Shown here piece after piece: positions 10,482 to 19,948 of a DNA stretch of 32,048 nt. Below the pieces are notes generated by a model. The model ran no database searches, was not told the origin of the DNA, and worked only from the letters and a program-made list of their open reading frames with translations. Source of the DNA: Tannerella sp. (GTDB lineage Bacteria; Bacteroidota; Bacteroidia; Bacteroidales; Tannerellaceae); contig JAISMO010000146.1 of NCBI GenBank assembly GCA_031276675.1, positions 1-32,048 on the forward strand, written 5' to 3'. Positions within the stretch are counted from its first letter, which is position 1. Each line of letters opens with the position of its first letter. A program made the position numbers and the translations under genes.

Positions 10482-11885
10482 GTGAAAACTTTTCTGGACG
10501 CAGACTTTCTGCTGCAAACCGATACGGCGCGCGAACTGTATCGCAAACATGCCGCCAAAATGCCCGTCATTGACTATCACTGTCATTTGGATCCGAAACG
10601 GATCGCGCAGAATCAGCCGTTCGCCGACCTGACGGAAGTATGGCTGGGAGGAGACCACTACAAGTGGCGTGCCATGCGCGCCAACGGTGTGCCCGAAGCA
10701 TACATTACGGGGAATAAGTCTTCGTATGAGAAATTCGAGAAATGGGCCGAAACCCTGCCCTACACCATGCGCAATCCGCTATATCACTGGACGCATCTGG
10801 AACTGAACCGTATCTTCGGGATTCGTGAGATTCTCAAATCGACCAATGCCCGCAGCGTCTACGAAGCATGTACCGCCAAACTGCAAACACCTGAATTTCT
10901 TCCGCAGGCGCTGATGAAACGCATGCGCGTGGAAGCAGTCGGTACTACCGACGACCCTGCCGACCCGCTCGTCTACCACAGGGCCATCCGGGAAAGCGGA
11001 TTTTCCGTCAGGGTTGTTCCCACCTGGCGACCGGACAGGGCCATGGCCATCGAAAACCCGCAGGACTACAACGCGTATATCCTTCGGCTGGAGGAAGCCT
11101 CCGGACTGTCCATCCTTACGTATACCGACCTGCTCGACGCCCTGCAACGCCGTCACGACTTCTTCGCCGCCGAAGGCAGCAACCTCTCCGATCACGGCCT
11201 GACAACCTTTTATGCCGAGCCTTACACCGGCGCCGAGATTCAGTCGGTGTTCCTGAAAGTACGCGCCGGTAAAACACCCTCCTCCGAAGAGGTGAACAAG
11301 TTCCGTTCGGCCATGCTGTACGAACTGGCCGTCATGGACAGCAAAGCCGGCTGGGTACAGCAGTTCCACATCGGCGCCATCCGCAACAACAGCACGCGCA
11401 TGTACAGCCACCTTGGCCCGGACACCGGATTCGACGCCATCGACGACTGCCCGGTAGCCGCCGCCATGAACCGCTTCTTCGATCGGCTCGACCGGGAAGG
11501 CAACCTGACCAAAACGATTGTGTACAATCTGAATCCGAGAGATAACGAACTGATGGTAACTAATCTGTACAACTTCAATGACGGCTCTCTGCCCGGCAAG
11601 ATGCAGTACGGTTCGGCCTGGTGGTTCCTCGATCAGTTGACGGGCATGGAAAACCAGTTGAATGCGCTTTCGGCGCTGGGACTGCTGAGTCGTTTTGTCG
11701 GTATGCTGACCGATTCGCGCAGTTTCCTGTCCTATCCGCGACACGAATATTTCCGCCGCCTCCTCTGCAACCTGCTCGGAAATGACATCGAAAAGGGATT
11801 GCTCCCCGCCACGGAGATCACATTCATCGGTCGCATGGTGGAAGACATATGCTACTATAACGCCAAACGCTATTTCAACTGGTAA
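10482..11885 (+). CDS. uxaC: Glucuronate/uronate isomerase
   Basis: PVIDYHCHLDPKRIAQNQPFADLTEVWLGGDHYKWRAMRANGV is the UxaC signature; GTG start; 6 nt after eda. Confidence 0.95.
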   Translation: MKTFLDADFLLQTDTARELYRKHAAKMPVIDYHCHLDPKRIAQNQPFADLTEVWLGGDHYKWRAMRANGVPEAYITGNKSSYEKFEKWAETLPYTMRNPLYHWTHLELNRIFGIREILKSTNARSVYEACTAKLQTPEFLPQALMKRMRVEAVGTTDDPADPLVYHRAIRESGFSVRVVPTWRPDRAMAIENPQDYNAYILRLEEASGLSILTYTDLLDALQRRHDFFAAEGSNLSDHGLTTFYAEPYTGAEIQSVFLKVRAGKTPSSEEVNKFRSAMLYELAVMDSKAGWVQQFHIGAIRNNSTRMYSHLGPDTGFDAIDDCPVAAAMNRFFDRLDREGNLTKTIVYNLNPRDNELMVTNLYNFNDGSLPGKMQYGSAWWFLDQLTGMENQLNALSALGLLSRFVGMLTDSRSFLSYPRHEYFRRLLCNLLGNDIEKGLLPATEITFIGRMVEDICYYNAKRYFNW

Positions 11886-12022
11886 GCAGCCAAAGGAGGT
11901 ACGCCTGTAACATGCCGTGTCCGGAAAGGAGCAGGCCGTGCGGCAGGATGCTACGGTAACGTTCGCCGGAGATGCCGTTTCCACTGGAAAACAGGGTTTG
12001 TGCCGCTTGAAAACAAAAAGGA

Positions 12023-12045
12023 GGCTGCCTCATTTTGAGACAGCC
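12023..12045 (-). terminator. Hairpin overlapping the topA 3' end; terminator, possibly bidirectional with uxaC
   Basis: GGCTGCCTCATTTTGAGACAGCC stem-loop flanked by AAAAAGGA and CCTTTTT; the topA TGA (12030..12032) lies inside the hairpin. Confidence 0.65.
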
Positions 12046-14390
12046 CCTTTTTCATTTCTTTTGCCTGTTTTTCGGCTTTTGCCGGTTTTTGTCGGCGACA
12101 GTTCTATGATCTTCCGGCACGCTTCCAATGTCAGTTCGTCCGGTTTCATGTCCTTCGGAATGCGGTAGTTCACTCCCTGACAGGCAATGTATGCGCCGTA
12201 ACGGCCATTCAGAACCTCCAGGCCGGGTTCTTCCTCAAACTGTTTGATGATGCGTTCCGCTTCCCTGGCCCGTTTTTCCCTGATCAGCCGAATGGCTTCT
12301 TCGTCGCTGATGGTATGTGGATTCAATGTTTTGGGGATGGAAATAAATTTATCCCGGAAACGGATATACGGGCCGAAACGTCCGAGGCCGACCGTGATTT
12401 CATCGCCTTCAAATTCACCGGCCGAGCGAGGAAGATCAAACAGTTTCAGCGTTTCTTCGAGCGTGATGGTCTCGATGGACTGACCTTTCATCAGCGAGGC
12501 AAAACGCGGTTTGGGCGCATCTTTGTTATCCGGACTGCCCTGTCCGATCTGGGCGATCGGGCCATAGCGTCCGATCTTGACAAAGACCGGTTCGCCGCTT
12601 TGGGGGTCGATACCGACCTGGCGTTCCCCCACCTTGTGCACCGTCTTGACGGCGGAGGTAGCTTCCACGATCGGATGGAAAAACTTGTAAAACTTGTCCA
12701 GAGCACGGGTCCAGGCCAGTTCACCCTCGGCAATGGCGTCAAATTCCTTCTCAACGCTGGCCGTAAAGTTATAATCCATCACATCGGGGAAATAGTCCAC
12801 CAGGAAGTCGTTGACAACGATGCCGATGTCGGTAGGCAACAGTTTATTGCGGTCTGCACCCACCACTTCCGTTTTGTCCGCGGAGGTGATTTGGCCGTCT
12901 TTCAGCGCAAGGATACCGTACGTGCGTTCTTTGCCCGGCCTGTCGCCGCGCACAACGTATTCCCGGTTCTGGATTGTCTGGATCGTCGGGGCGTAGGTAG
13001 AGGGGCGACCGATACCCAGTTCTTCCAGGCGACGGACCAGAGTGGCTTCCGTATAGCGCGGCGGACGTTGCGTAAAGCGTTCGACAGCCGTCATTTCAGA
13101 CAGGCCCGGCGTTTCGTTGAGCGCGACCGGAGGCAGCAGTCCGTTCTCCTGTTCCTTTTCGGCATCCTCGTCGACACTTTCCATATAGACATGCAGAAAT
13201 CCGTCAAATTGAATGACTTCGCCCGTGGCAGTGAATTTTTCCTTTTTTCCCCCGATGCCGATGGTAATGGTTGTCCGTTCCAGTTCGGCATCTGCCATCT
13301 GGCAGGCGAGGGTACGTTTGTAGATCAGGTCATATAGCTTTTTATCCTGGACGCTTCCGTGGATTTCCGGCGCGCTCATGTCCGTCGGACGGATGGCCTC
13401 GTGCGCTTCCTGAGCGCCCTTGCTTTTCGTCTGATATTTCCGGAACCGGTAATACTTTTCGCCATACGTTCCGGTGATGGTTTCGCGGGAGGCCCCCAGC
13501 GCCAGATCGCTCAGATTGAGCGAATCGGTACGCATGTAAGTGATGCATCCCGATTCATATAGCCGCTGAGCAACAATCATGGTTTGCGATACGGAAAAGC
13601 CCAGCTTGCGGGCGGCTTCCTGCTGCAGGGTGGAGGTGGTGAAGGGCGGCGGCGGCGACTTTCTGAAGGGTTTGGTGGAGATGTCGTCAACGACAAATTC
13701 CGCCGTGCGGCAGAATTGCAGAAAATCCCGGGCTTCTTCCCTGTTTTTCAGTCGCCTGTTCAGTTCCGTTTTCAGCAGTGTCTGGCCGTCGGACAAAAGG
13801 AAATGAGCCGTCACGCGGTAGGAAGCCTCCGAAACGAACTGCTGTATTTCCCGCTCGCGTTCCACCAGCAGCCGGACGGCTACGGACTGCACGCGACCGG
13901 CAGACAGGGCCGGCTTGACTTTCCGCCAGAGAATCGGCGAGACTTCAAAACCGACCATCCGGTCCAGTACCCGTCTTGCCTGCTGCGCGTTGACCAGGTT
14001 GATGTTGATGCTGCGCGGATGGTTCAGGGCATGAAGGATGGCATTTTTTGTGATCTCGTGAAAGACGATCCGCTGCGTCTTTTCCGGCTCAAGCCCCAGC
14101 GTCTCCGCCAGATGCCAGGCGATGGCCTCTCCTTCGCGGTCTTCATCGGAGGCAAGCAGCACTTCCTCGGCGCCGGCCGAGGCTTTCTTCAGTTCGGCAA
14201 CCACTTTCCGCTTGTCTGCCGGAATGACGTACTGGGGAGTATAATCATGTTCGATGTCAACACTAAATTCCTTTGCCTTCAAATCACGGATATGTCCGTA
14301 GCTCGACAAAACCTGATAGTCTTTCCCAAGAAATTTTTCTATTGTTTTGGCTTTGGCCGGGGATTCTACAATGACTAATTTTTTTTGCAT
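12030..14390 (-). CDS. topA: DNA topoisomerase I
   Basis: MQKKLVIVESPAKAKTIEKFLGKDYQVLSSYGHIRDLK, SDEDREGEAIAWHL, CITYMRTDS, GIGRPSTYAPTIQTI. Start at the MQKK ATG (CAT at 14388..14390), not the listed 14474. Confidence 0.96.
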   Translation of the reverse strand: MQKKLVIVESPAKAKTIEKFLGKDYQVLSSYGHIRDLKAKEFSVDIEHDYTPQYVIPADKRKVVAELKKASAGAEEVLLASDEDREGEAIAWHLAETLGLEPEKTQRIVFHEITKNAILHALNHPRSININLVNAQQARRVLDRMVGFEVSPILWRKVKPALSAGRVQSVAVRLLVEREREIQQFVSEASYRVTAHFLLSDGQTLLKTELNRRLKNREEARDFLQFCRTAEFVVDDISTKPFRKSPPPPFTTSTLQQEAARKLGFSVSQTMIVAQRLYESGCITYMRTDSLNLSDLALGASRETITGTYGEKYYRFRKYQTKSKGAQEAHEAIRPTDMSAPEIHGSVQDKKLYDLIYKRTLACQMADAELERTTITIGIGGKKEKFTATGEVIQFDGFLHVYMESVDEDAEKEQENGLLPPVALNETPGLSEMTAVERFTQRPPRYTEATLVRRLEELGIGRPSTYAPTIQTIQNREYVVRGDRPGKERTYGILALKDGQITSADKTEVVGADRNKLLPTDIGIVVNDFLVDYFPDVMDYNFTASVEKEFDAIAEGELAWTRALDKFYKFFHPIVEATSAVKTVHKVGERQVGIDPQSGEPVFVKIGRYGPIAQIGQGSPDNKDAPKPRFASLMKGQSIETITLEETLKLFDLPRSAGEFEGDEITVGLGRFGPYIRFRDKFISIPKTLNPHTISDEEAIRLIREKRAREAERIIKQFEEEPGLEVLNGRYGAYIACQGVNYRIPKDMKPDELTLEACRKIIELSPTKTGKSRKTGKRNEKGAVSK

Positions 14391-14418
14391 ATGATCGTTG
14401 CTTGTTTTTAAACGGGGG

Positions 14419-14426
14419 CAAAGATA
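14419..14426 (-). promoter_or_regulatory. -7 box TATCTTTG upstream of topA
   Basis: Exact TAnnTTTG on the minus strand, inside the listed ORF extension, supporting the downstream start. Confidence 0.5.
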
Positions 14427-14435
14427 CAAAAAAAC

Positions 14436-14555
14436 GGCTATTTCTTTTTTTGAGGTACTATCCGTTATCCTCATACATATACAGGTTCGGCAAACTCACC
14501 GGCTGCCGAGGAGTCCCGCAGAGATTCCTGACAGCACCTCAAAAAAGAAATAGCC
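14436..14555. repeat. Inverted-repeat-bounded 120 bp segment between topA and the esterase-glycosidase gene
   Basis: GGCTATTTCTTTTTTTGAGGT (14436..14456) and ACCTCAAAAAAGAAATAGCC (14536..14555) are reverse complements apart from one T in the homopolymer; 79 bp between. Confidence 0.85.
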
Positions 14556-14700
14556 ATAACAGACGGTAGAGCATGGAAAAGTTCAAATCACACACAACAT
14601 GTGAGAATCAAGATGAAGGATATATCTAAAAAAATGAATATCGTAGTGCCCGCCTGATAAAATGGGTATCTTTACTCCATTAATTTCAAGTAATACCGAT

Positions 14701-17661
14701 ATGAATTTATTGTATTTCAGGAGTATGACGGGTGAATACGTGAAGCGCCGGACAAGTCTTTTCTTTGCTGTATGTCTGGGATGCATGGGACTGGCGGCAC
14801 AGGAGAGCTTGCGACCGCAGGTGCGCGAGAAGTCCTCAACGCCTCTGTCGAGAGAAAATTTTCACATCTACCTGCTGATCGGCCAGTCGAACATGGCAGG
14901 GCGGGGCGTGGTGGAGCCGCAGGACACAATGCCCGATCGCCGTATTTTGCGCCTGAACCGCGCGGGCGACTGGGAAACGGCAAAAGACCCGCTGCATTTC
15001 GACAAACCCGCCGCAGGCACAGGACCGGGATTGACGTTTGCCCGCGAGATGCTCAGGGAGGCAGAGAGCGACGTATCTATCGGACTGGTGCCGTGTGCGG
15101 TTGGCGGTTCGGGGATAGACGTCTGGCAGGCAGGCGCCTTTTTTGAACAGACCGGGAGTTATCCTTACGATGATATGCTGCTCCGCACCAAACTGGCGCT
15201 CAAAGACGGCGTACTGAAAGGTATCCTCTGGCATCAGGGCGAAAACGACTCCGAGACGCCGACACGGATCGACACATACAAAGACAAGTTTGTCCGCTTT
15301 GTGGCAACGCTGCGACACGACCTGCACGCCGGGCGCGTACCCTTTCTTGCCGGCGAGCTGGCGCCGTTTTCAGCGCACAAACCGGGCATAGCTGCGATCA
15401 CGCAGATTTTTCACGACGCAGTGGAAGAGATAGCGCAGTATGACGTTGTTTCGAGCAGCGGCCTCATGCCCATGCCGGACGGTATTCACTTCGACGCTGC
15501 ATCGGAACGTGAACTGGGACGCCGCTATGCCGAAAAGATGAAAATCCTGCAAGGGCGGAAATCCGGCCTGATCTGCCGTCACGACGACGCGAGACGCGAA
15601 CAGCTCATGCTGCGGAACGCATGTGACGGACGCACGCCGATAGACCGCAAGGCGCTGGTCGAGCGGCATACCGTAACGCTCGACAGCCTCTCGTCGTCCG
15701 AACTGCTGCAGGTCGGCAACGGGGAAATAGCCTTCGGCATCGACGCCACAGGACTACAGACATTCTGCGGCAACACCATGTCGCAATGGGGTTGGCACTC
15801 CGTCCCCTGTCCCGTGGAAGGAAAACACGATGCTCTCCGCCTGCAGGACTACGATTTCCACGGACGCACGCTCTCCTATCGTTCCTCCGCACAGGGGCAG
15901 GAGGAACTCTACCGCTGGATGCGCGAAAATCCACACCGGATTTGTCTCGGACGTCTGCGTTTCCTGATACGGAACAACAAGGGTCAACTCATCGAACCCG
16001 GCGACGTGAAAAACATCCGGCAAACGCTGGATATGTGGAACGGTGTCATTGAAAGCCGCTACACGGTCGATGGCGTATCCGTTCATGTCATTACCTGCGT
16101 CGAACCGGCAACGGGAAGTCTGGCCGTCAAGGTGAACACGCCGCTGCTGCAACAGGGACGTCTGCTGGTGGAATGGACTTTTCCCTACGGACATCCGGGC
16201 CATACCGGAGCCGACTGGACAACGCCGGAACGCCATCAAACCCTCCTCCTTTCCAACAGCAGTAATCGTACCGACCTGCAACGCCGGATGGACGATACAC
16301 GCTATCACGCCGCCATGTCATGGGACGGGAAAGCTCGATTTGAAGAAACGGCAACACACCGCTTTATCCTGACGCCAGACTCAAAAGCGGAGACGTTAAC
16401 ATTCAGCGTACAGTATGCGGATGCCAAAGCATCGGACGCACCGCCTTCGTTCGACAGGGCAATGCAGGCGTCGGGCAGTCATTGGCAGAGGTTCTGGAAA
16501 ACCGGCGGCGCCATCGACCTGTCGGGCAGCCACGACCCGCGCTGGATGGAACTGGAGCGGCGCATCGTCCTCTCGCAATACCTGCTCGCCGTCAACGAAG
16601 CCGGTTCCCTTCCGCCACAGGAAAGCGGATTGTTCAACAACAGCGGATGGTACGGCAAATTTCATCTGGAGATGCACTGGTGGCACGGCGCCCACTACGC
16701 CCTCTGGAATCGGTGGCATCTGATGAACAAAAGCCTGAAATGGTATCGCGACCTATTGCCGCAAGCCCGCAAACTTGCCCGTTCGCAAGGCTTCGCCGGC
16801 GCACGCTGGCCCAAAATGACAGGACCCGACGCCGAAGACTCTCCTTCGGGAACCGGCCCCCTGCTGATTTGGCAACAGCCGCATCCGATTTTCTATGCCG
16901 AACTGGAATACCGCCTCTCCCCCACAAACGAAACGCTTGACAAATGGCGCGCAACCGTACAGGAATCGGCTGAATTTATGGCCACATTCGCGGTGTTCGA
17001 CACAACGGCGCAACATTACGTACTGGGTCCTCCGCTGGCTACGGTTTCCGAAAACAGCAACTACCGCATATCACGGAATCCCACCTTTGAGCTTTCCTAT
17101 TGGCGCACCGGACTTCGCTGGGCGCAAACCTGGCGCGAACGGCTCGGTCTGTCGCGCAACCCGCACTGGGACGAAATAATCGCACACCTCGCGCCGTTGC
17201 CCGTTCGGGACGGGGTCTATTTATCGCAGGAGAACATGTTCGACACCTATACGGAAATGAACTGGGAACATCCGTCGCTGACCGGACCCGGCGGCATGTT
17301 GCCCGGCGACGGTACGGACGCCGAAACGCGCAAACGTACCGTCCACAAAGTTTGGGAAACATGGCAATGGGACAGATGCTGGGGTTGGGATTTCCCAATG
17401 ATGGCAATGGCGGCAGCCCGCAACGGCGAAACGCGGATTGCCGTCAACGCCCTGCTGCATCCTTCGTGCAAAAACACATACAATCAGGTTGGATTGAGCA
17501 CAGGCGGTCCGTTCCCCTATTTCCCGTCCAATGGAGGATTGTTATATGCCGTTGCAATGATGGCGGCAGGCTGGGATGGCGCGCCGAATACCCATGCGCC
17601 CGGATTCCCGGACGACGGCTCGTGGACCGTACGTTTCGAAGATTTGTCATGCGCGCCGTAA
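14701..17661 (+). CDS. Sialate O-acetylesterase-like (SASA/SGNH) domain fused to a six-hairpin glycosidase-like region
   Basis: N-terminal IYLLIGQSNMAGRG, GGSGIDVW, GILWHQGENDSE, DGIHFD (SGNH blocks). C-terminal GLFNNSGWYGKFHLEMHWWHGAHYALWNRW, WQWDRCWGWDFPMMAMAAAR, GLSTGGPFPYFPSNGGLLYAVAMM (alpha/alpha-barrel style). Start ambiguous between 14701 and 14725; the listed 14662 overlaps a possible -7 box (TATCTTTA, 14667..14674). Confidence 0.75.
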   Translation: MNLLYFRSMTGEYVKRRTSLFFAVCLGCMGLAAQESLRPQVREKSSTPLSRENFHIYLLIGQSNMAGRGVVEPQDTMPDRRILRLNRAGDWETAKDPLHFDKPAAGTGPGLTFAREMLREAESDVSIGLVPCAVGGSGIDVWQAGAFFEQTGSYPYDDMLLRTKLALKDGVLKGILWHQGENDSETPTRIDTYKDKFVRFVATLRHDLHAGRVPFLAGELAPFSAHKPGIAAITQIFHDAVEEIAQYDVVSSSGLMPMPDGIHFDAASERELGRRYAEKMKILQGRKSGLICRHDDARREQLMLRNACDGRTPIDRKALVERHTVTLDSLSSSELLQVGNGEIAFGIDATGLQTFCGNTMSQWGWHSVPCPVEGKHDALRLQDYDFHGRTLSYRSSAQGQEELYRWMRENPHRICLGRLRFLIRNNKGQLIEPGDVKNIRQTLDMWNGVIESRYTVDGVSVHVITCVEPATGSLAVKVNTPLLQQGRLLVEWTFPYGHPGHTGADWTTPERHQTLLLSNSSNRTDLQRRMDDTRYHAAMSWDGKARFEETATHRFILTPDSKAETLTFSVQYADAKASDAPPSFDRAMQASGSHWQRFWKTGGAIDLSGSHDPRWMELERRIVLSQYLLAVNEAGSLPPQESGLFNNSGWYGKFHLEMHWWHGAHYALWNRWHLMNKSLKWYRDLLPQARKLARSQGFAGARWPKMTGPDAEDSPSGTGPLLIWQQPHPIFYAELEYRLSPTNETLDKWRATVQESAEFMATFAVFDTTAQHYVLGPPLATVSENSNYRISRNPTFELSYWRTGLRWAQTWRERLGLSRNPHWDEIIAHLAPLPVRDGVYLSQENMFDTYTEMNWEHPSLTGPGGMLPGDGTDAETRKRTVHKVWETWQWDRCWGWDFPMMAMAAARNGETRIAVNALLHPSCKNTYNQVGLSTGGPFPYFPSNGGLLYAVAMMAAGWDGAPNTHAPGFPDDGSWTVRFEDLSCAP

Positions 17662-17816
17662 CTTGCTGAAACGAAAAAAACACGTTTCGATGTATAAATT
17701 TCCCGTCACGTCCGGCAACCTCACGGAAAAAACGGCGGAGAGCGAGTCGCCCGTCCATCGCCGAAAATAGCCCCCGACACGCTTCCGCAAAGTATGCCGA
17801 ACCGTTGAGGCGCTTT

Positions 17817-17977
17817 GTAATGCTACAAAGCGCCTCTTTGTAACGTTACAAAGCGTCTCTTTGTAACGCTACAAAGCGTCTCTTTGTAACGCTACAAAGC
17901 ATCTCTTTGTAACGCTGCTACTCGACGCAACGTAACGTTACTACTCGACACGACGTAACGTTACTGCTCGACAGGTA
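17817..17977. repeat. Tandem palindrome-centred array 2: 7 cores, 23 bp period, two linker types
   Basis: 10 bp cores GTAACGyTAC-like at 17817, 17840, 17863, 17886, 17909, 17932, 17955. Linkers 1-4 AAAGCGTCTCTTT-type; linkers 5-7 TACTCGACACGAC-type. Core 2 with flanks is the 18 bp perfect palindrome CTTTGTAACGTTACAAAG. Confidence 0.95.
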
Positions 17978-18051
17978 AAAACGCCTGCCCGTATCTTCCC
18001 GATGCAGAGGAGGAATGCTCTCGGAGGCTTGGCTGTCCGGAATAAATCCGT

Positions 18052-18059
18052 TATTTTTG
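18052..18059 (+). promoter_or_regulatory. -7 box TATTTTTG upstream of the AAA ATPase gene
   Basis: Matches TAnnTTTG. Confidence 0.45.
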
Positions 18060-18091
18060 CGAGGTAATTTAAAATCCGAAATGTAACCCGT

Positions 18092-19699
18092 ATGAAATTC
18101 ACACAGATAGATGAAAATAAAACATTAAAGCATATGAGCAGACATCGTTTTTTTAATACCACAGGACCATGTAATCCTGAAGATCATTACATGCTTCCGC
18201 CCGAAGAACGTTTGGTCGGAGCGCAGTTAGACCGTTATATAGAGGACAAACTATATTGGGTGCTTCATGCACCGCGACAGACGGGAAAGACTACTTTTCT
18301 GCAAAGTTGGGCGCGCAAAATCAATGCCGGCAGAGAAGCCGTTGCCTGTTATGTGACGGTAGAAAGATGCGATAGAATTTCGGAAGCCGAACGGGCAATG
18401 CCGGCTCTCCGCGACGCTATTCGAGATGCCGCCGGATGGAACAAATTACCTGTTCCTGCCACCGATGACCACAATCATTTTTCCATGTTGAGCAGTATCC
18501 TCAGTAACTGGTCAAAATTGGTCGCACCCAAACCGTTGATTGTTTTATTCGACGAAGTGGATGTACTTGTTGACGAAACAATGATCAGTTTTTTGCGGCA
18601 GTTGCGCGGAGGTTTTGCCACTCGCGCAACAGGGACGTTTCCGATATCCATTGCTTTGGTCGGAATGCGCGATTTAAAGGATTACATCATTGCAGCCAAA
18701 GACGGAAAACCGGTCAATCCGGGTTCACCTTTCAATATCAAGGAAGATTCGGCAATGTTATCCAACTTCGTTAAGGAAGACATATCAAAATTGTTTGCTC
18801 AGCGAACGGAAGAAACAGGACAGCAAATCACTCGGGAAGCACTTGATTACGTTTATGAACAGTCAAAAGGACAGCCATGGATTGTAAATTCACTGTTTAA
18901 ACGGGCGACAATGCGTATTTTGGACAGTGAAAGTACGGAGACCGTTACTCTGGAACACATCCGCCAAGCGCGGGAACAGATGATTCTGGCGCGTGAAACG
19001 CATCTCGACGCTTTGGCTTATCGCCTGGAAGATCCGCAGATACGCTGTGTTATAGAATCGCTGATTACCGGAGAATCAAATCCGTCGTTAGCGGCAAGCG
19101 AAGCATTCCGGCTGTGTATGGATCTCGGTCTTGTAACAATAGAAAAAGGCACATTGCAAATAGCCAATCCGATATACCGGGAGGTAATCGCCCGTCAAAT
19201 GACATTCAGCACACAGTTGGCGATACAGGAGCCGTCATGGCAATGGCAGAAGCCGAACGGCGAGTTGGATATGGACCGACTGCTACTTGAATTTCAAAAG
19301 TTTTGGCGGCGCCATTCGGAAGTATGGGAAGAGAAATCCAATTACACCGAAGCATTTCCGCATCTGTTACTGATGGCGTTTCTTCAGCGGGTGACCAACG
19401 GCGGCGGACATATTGACAGAGAATATGCCGCCGGTCGCGGACGGATGGATTTGATGGTCGAATATGCCGGCAAAAACTACATCATCGAAGTGAAAAACAT
19501 TTATTACTACGACACGCCCGCCGTTGTCCGCGAAGAAGGACTGGAGCAGATACAGGCATATCGCGACAGGATAGACGCTTCGACGCCCGCCTATTTAGTG
19601 ATTTTCGACCGTCGTCCCAAAGCAAAAGAACTGTCGTGGGACGAAAAAATTTCGTGGACAGTTGATGAAGCAAGCAAAGTGGTTGTGCTGGGATGTTGA
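18092..19699 (+). CDS. AAA family ATPase with PD-(D/E)XK nuclease-like C-terminal region
   Basis: Walker A APRQTGKTTF, Walker B-like PLIVLFDEVD, C-terminal GRGRMDLMVEYAGKNYIIEVKNIY. Start at 18092 or 18134. Confidence 0.8.
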   Translation: MKFTQIDENKTLKHMSRHRFFNTTGPCNPEDHYMLPPEERLVGAQLDRYIEDKLYWVLHAPRQTGKTTFLQSWARKINAGREAVACYVTVERCDRISEAERAMPALRDAIRDAAGWNKLPVPATDDHNHFSMLSSILSNWSKLVAPKPLIVLFDEVDVLVDETMISFLRQLRGGFATRATGTFPISIALVGMRDLKDYIIAAKDGKPVNPGSPFNIKEDSAMLSNFVKEDISKLFAQRTEETGQQITREALDYVYEQSKGQPWIVNSLFKRATMRILDSESTETVTLEHIRQAREQMILARETHLDALAYRLEDPQIRCVIESLITGESNPSLAASEAFRLCMDLGLVTIEKGTLQIANPIYREVIARQMTFSTQLAIQEPSWQWQKPNGELDMDRLLLEFQKFWRRHSEVWEEKSNYTEAFPHLLLMAFLQRVTNGGGHIDREYAAGRGRMDLMVEYAGKNYIIEVKNIYYYDTPAVVREEGLEQIQAYRDRIDASTPAYLVIFDRRPKAKELSWDEKISWTVDEASKVVVLGC

Positions 19700-19789
19700 C
19701 ATTTAACAACCATGACGAACAGACGCGATGTCATGGCTTTGCGTAACGCTTCACTCTTCGGACAGGCAGAAGCGGATTTGTTTTCGTGC

Positions 19790-19819
19790 TTACGCTTTTG
19801 CCGATCGGCAGAAGCGTAA
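19790..19819. repeat. 30 bp near-perfect palindrome
   Basis: TTACGCTTTTGCCGATCGGCAGAAGCGTAA; only one pair is non-complementary (T/G). Confidence 0.85.
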
Positions 19820-19935
19820 AGGCGCCCGACTAACTCCGCAAAGCCTCGTTTTCAAAACCGCTGAACCGCTGAATGTCTTTCGGTAATCTGAAATGCCTTG
19901 TATGAAATGGTGCGGAATTTTCCGCAGGAAATGAT

Positions 19936-19943
19936 TACTTTTG
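19936..19943 (+). promoter_or_regulatory. -7 box TACTTTTG immediately upstream of aroK
   Basis: TAnnTTTG ends 5 nt before the ATG at 19949. Confidence 0.5.
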
Positions 19944-19948
19944 TCCGC

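Noticed and set aside
10779-11984. 401 aa minus-strand ORF opposite uxaC
   Set aside because: Antisense shadow of uxaC, no domain recognised.
12315-13337. 340 aa plus-strand ORF opposite topA
   Set aside because: Antisense shadow of topA.
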